A stretch of 7,570 bases of DNA. Source: Gemmatimonadota bacterium (GTDB taxonomy: Bacteria > Latescibacterota > UBA2968 > UBA8231). Shown piece by piece: positions 6,883 to 7,570 of the stretch. The stretch is from the NCBI GenBank assembly GCA_028875335.1, contig JAPPEF010000079.1, positions 1-7,570 on the forward strand. Reading direction: 5' to 3'. The position numbers and the translations under genes were made by a program. How positions within the stretch are numbered: position 1 is the first letter of the stretch; each line of letters starts with the position of its first letter. The notes under the pieces are model-generated. The model ran no database searches and was not told where the DNA came from. It saw only the letters and a list, made by a program, of their open reading frames with translations.

Positions 6883-7570
6883 ATGACCGAAACCTCTCCC
6901 ACACATCTTTCGGCCCTTCCTAACACCTACTTGGACGAACTCGTCGAGCAGGGGGGCGACGAACTGCGGCTGTCAATGCTGCTGATCGAGGTCTCCTCCT
7001 GCAATGACCAAGCCGATTTCGAGTTGCTCAACCGCGCCTACTACTTCGCCAAGGAGCATCACAAGGGCCAGATCCGCAAGTCCGGCGAACCGTTCATAGC
7101 CCACTGCGTCGAAGTGGCTCGGCTTCTGGCCCAGTTGGGCTTGGATCACACTACGGTTGCAGCTGGTCTTTTGCACGACGTCATCGAGGATACACCGGCC
7201 ACGGATGCGGAGGTCGCCGAGCAATTTGGCGACAAGATCGCCGAACTGATCGCCGGGGTTACCAAGATCGATCAGATAACCTACGAAAGCCGCGAGGCGC
7301 GCCAAGCCGAGACCTACCGCAAGATGCTGATCTCCATGGTCAAGGACATCCGCGTCATGCTCATCAAGCTGGCCGACCGCCTGCACAACATGCGCACCCT
7401 CCAATACTTAAGCCCCGAATCCCGCGAGCGGACCGCGAGCGAAACGCTCGAAGTGTACGCACCGCTAGCCCACCGCTTTGGGCTGGCGCGGATCCGCTGG
7501 CAGTTGGAGGACCAAAGCCTCAAGTTTCTCGAACCCAAAATTTACCAAGAATTGCGCGAAAGCGTGGCCA
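6883..7570 (+). CDS. Rel/SpoT-family (p)ppGpp synthetase/hydrolase (partial, N-terminal 229 residues)
   Basis: Bifunctional Rel enzymes make and break the alarmone (p)ppGpp in the cytoplasm and drive the stringent response. The complete HD hydrolase domain is visible: QIRKSGEP (63-70), His74, HDVIED (98-103) and LADRLHNMRTL (163-173). His74, His98, Asp99, Glu102, Asp103 and Asp165 correspond to the metal and catalytic residues of the Streptococcus Rel enzyme (H53, H77, D78, E81, D82, D144) with a constant shift of 21. All are kept, so hydrolase activity is expected. The stretch ETLEVYAPLAHRFGL (188-202) leads into the synthetase domain, whose active site lies beyond the window, as would the TGS and ACT domains. 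No good ribosome site precedes the ATG at 6883. An in-frame GTG at 6868 would add five residues. I give no symbol because rel, relA and spoT cannot be told apart here. Confidence 0.95.
   Translation, partial: MTETSPTHLSALPNTYLDELVEQGGDELRLSMLLIEVSSCNDQADFELLNRAYYFAKEHHKGQIRKSGEPFIAHCVEVARLLAQLGLDHTTVAAGLLHDVIEDTPATDAEVAEQFGDKIAELIAGVTKIDQITYESREARQAETYRKMLISMVKDIRVMLIKLADRLHNMRTLQYLSPESRERTASETLEVYAPLAHRFGLARIRWQLEDQSLKFLEPKIYQELRESVA

Noticed and set aside
6973..7404. A 143-codon minus-strand frame opposite rel
   Set aside because: The plus strand encodes the conserved HD hydrolase motifs here; the antisense product mirrors their codons and matches nothing I know.

Overview
The window is a typical bacterial chromosomal segment (GC-rich, dense coding) with five protein genes. 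Four lie head to tail on the minus strand and read leftwards. The fifth starts a divergent plus-strand gene at the right end. No RNA genes, insertion sequences, CRISPR arrays or phage genes are visible. A secreted giant permease, a DUF6785/DUF6784 membrane protein and a NusG_II/Gx pair suggest a diderm from a poorly cultured phylum (Latescibacterota, Poribacteria, Armatimonadota or Planctomycetota type). That placement is inference from where I recall such families being common, and it is weak.

Layout, following minus-strand transcription. From about 6775 a promoter-like sequence leads into a NusG domain II protein (6748-6359). Its stop codon overlaps by one base the start of a Gx-type ECF-like membrane protein (6359-5838). 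After 35 bases comes a 655-residue polytopic membrane protein of the DUF6785/DUF6784 type (5802-3835). After 16 bases comes a very large protein that starts at 3818 and is still open at base 1 (at least 1272 residues). It has a signal peptide, a PA-like insert, an M28 (aminopeptidase/carboxypeptidase Q-like) domain, a soluble domain I cannot assign, three membrane helices, and then the start of an FtsX/MacB-type ABC permease with its periplasmic domain. On the plus strand, a Rel/SpoT-type (p)ppGpp enzyme begins at 6883 and runs off the right edge with its hydrolase domain complete.

How the parts may work together. The Gx and NusG_II proteins form a known conserved neighbour pair. The DUF6785 protein and the M28-FtsX protein are tightly spaced and both act at the cytoplasmic membrane, so they are likely co-expressed. 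The most unusual item is the M28-FtsX protein: its peptidase fold is recognisable, but most metal-binding positions are substituted (Tyr for the first His, Gln for the bridging Asp, His-His for Glu-Glu, Asp for the last His). This suggests a non-catalytic substrate-binding domain fused to a mechanotransmission-type ABC permease. The 134-base divergent intergenic region (6749-6882) carries promoter-like elements for both directions, an inverted repeat and two sets of direct repeats.
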